Source: Planctomycetota bacterium
Lineage (GTDB): Bacteria; Planctomycetota; UBA11346
Assembly (NCBI GenBank): GCA_013816645.1
Contig: JACDEC010000202.1
Location: 1 to 6,062 of the forward strand
DNA: 6,062 nt
Direction of reading: 5' to 3'
Part shown: positions 5,974-6,062 of the stretch, in pieces
Numbering within the stretch: the stretch's first letter is position 1
How the letters are laid out: every line of letters begins with the position of its first letter
Notes under the pieces: generated by a model
Databases searched by the model: none
The model's input: the letters and a program-made list of their open reading frames with translations, nothing else
What the model was told of the DNA's origin: nothing
Program-made: the position numbers and the translations under genes

Positions 5974-6062
5974 ACCTAGTGTCCTGTATCAGAAATGTCT
6001 TTCAGATGTCGCCGGCCCCGGTGGTCGGATGCAAGGCGCGCGAATCGCGGCGATAGCAGCGC
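5974..6062. other. Non-coding tail, possible edge of a repeat or mobile element
   Basis: No gene or hairpin-plus-T-run terminator is visible after the dioxygenase. Positions 5974-6010 drop abruptly to about 41% GC (15 of 37), against about 70% around them, and then 6011-6062 return to high GC. The AT-rich part starts beside CTAG (5976-5979) and contains two related words, CAGAAATGTC (5990-5999) and CAGATGTC (6003-6010). The look is that of the terminal inverted repeat of a small repeat element or insertion sequence, with TA or CTAG as a possible target, but the other end lies outside the window. Confidence 0.3.

Noticed and set aside
5974..6062. Intrinsic terminator after the dioxygenase
   Set aside because: Only short GC-rich pairings occur and no T run follows any of them within the window.

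Overview
The window is about 70% GC, and its genes strongly prefer G or C at the third codon position. Dense packing, overlapping starts and stops, and the gene types suggest a high-GC proteobacterium. My best guess is a Lysobacter/Luteimonas/Xanthomonas-type gammaproteobacterium; this rests on general resemblance and no search was run.

Layout: positions 1-263 are non-coding and unusually rich in G and C tracts. Six genes follow, all on the + strand: a DUF374-type lysophospholipid acyltransferase (264-986), a protein-kinase-fold protein lacking the catalytic HRD aspartate (979-2229), a dihydroorotase-family amidohydrolase (2226-3572), an unrecognised membrane-anchored protein (3576-4166), an AraC-family regulator (4163-5035) and a phytanoyl-CoA dioxygenase-like Fe(II)/2-oxoglutarate enzyme (5107-5973). 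Positions 5974-6062 are non-coding and begin with an abrupt AT-rich patch that may be the edge of a repeat element.

The first five genes are almost certainly one transcription unit: the junctions are an 8-nt overlap, an ATGA overlap, a 3-nt gap and a GTGA overlap. The dioxygenase follows after 71 nt and could be read through, or started from its own promoter just ahead of its ATG. The AraC protein is the obvious candidate to control it.

The products do not form one known pathway: membrane lipid acylation, a probable signalling pseudoenzyme, pyrimidine-type amidohydrolase chemistry, an envelope protein, and a regulator/oxygenase pair. The points most worth a second look are (1) the kinase-like protein with HGL in place of HRD and a basic octapeptide-repeat tail, (2) the dioxygenase with a His-x-Gly in place of His-x-Asp/Glu, (3) a dihydroorotase with Gln in the first His of the metal-binding HxH, and (4) two potential G-quadruplex sequences on opposite strands upstream of the operon. 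None alone proves a new system.
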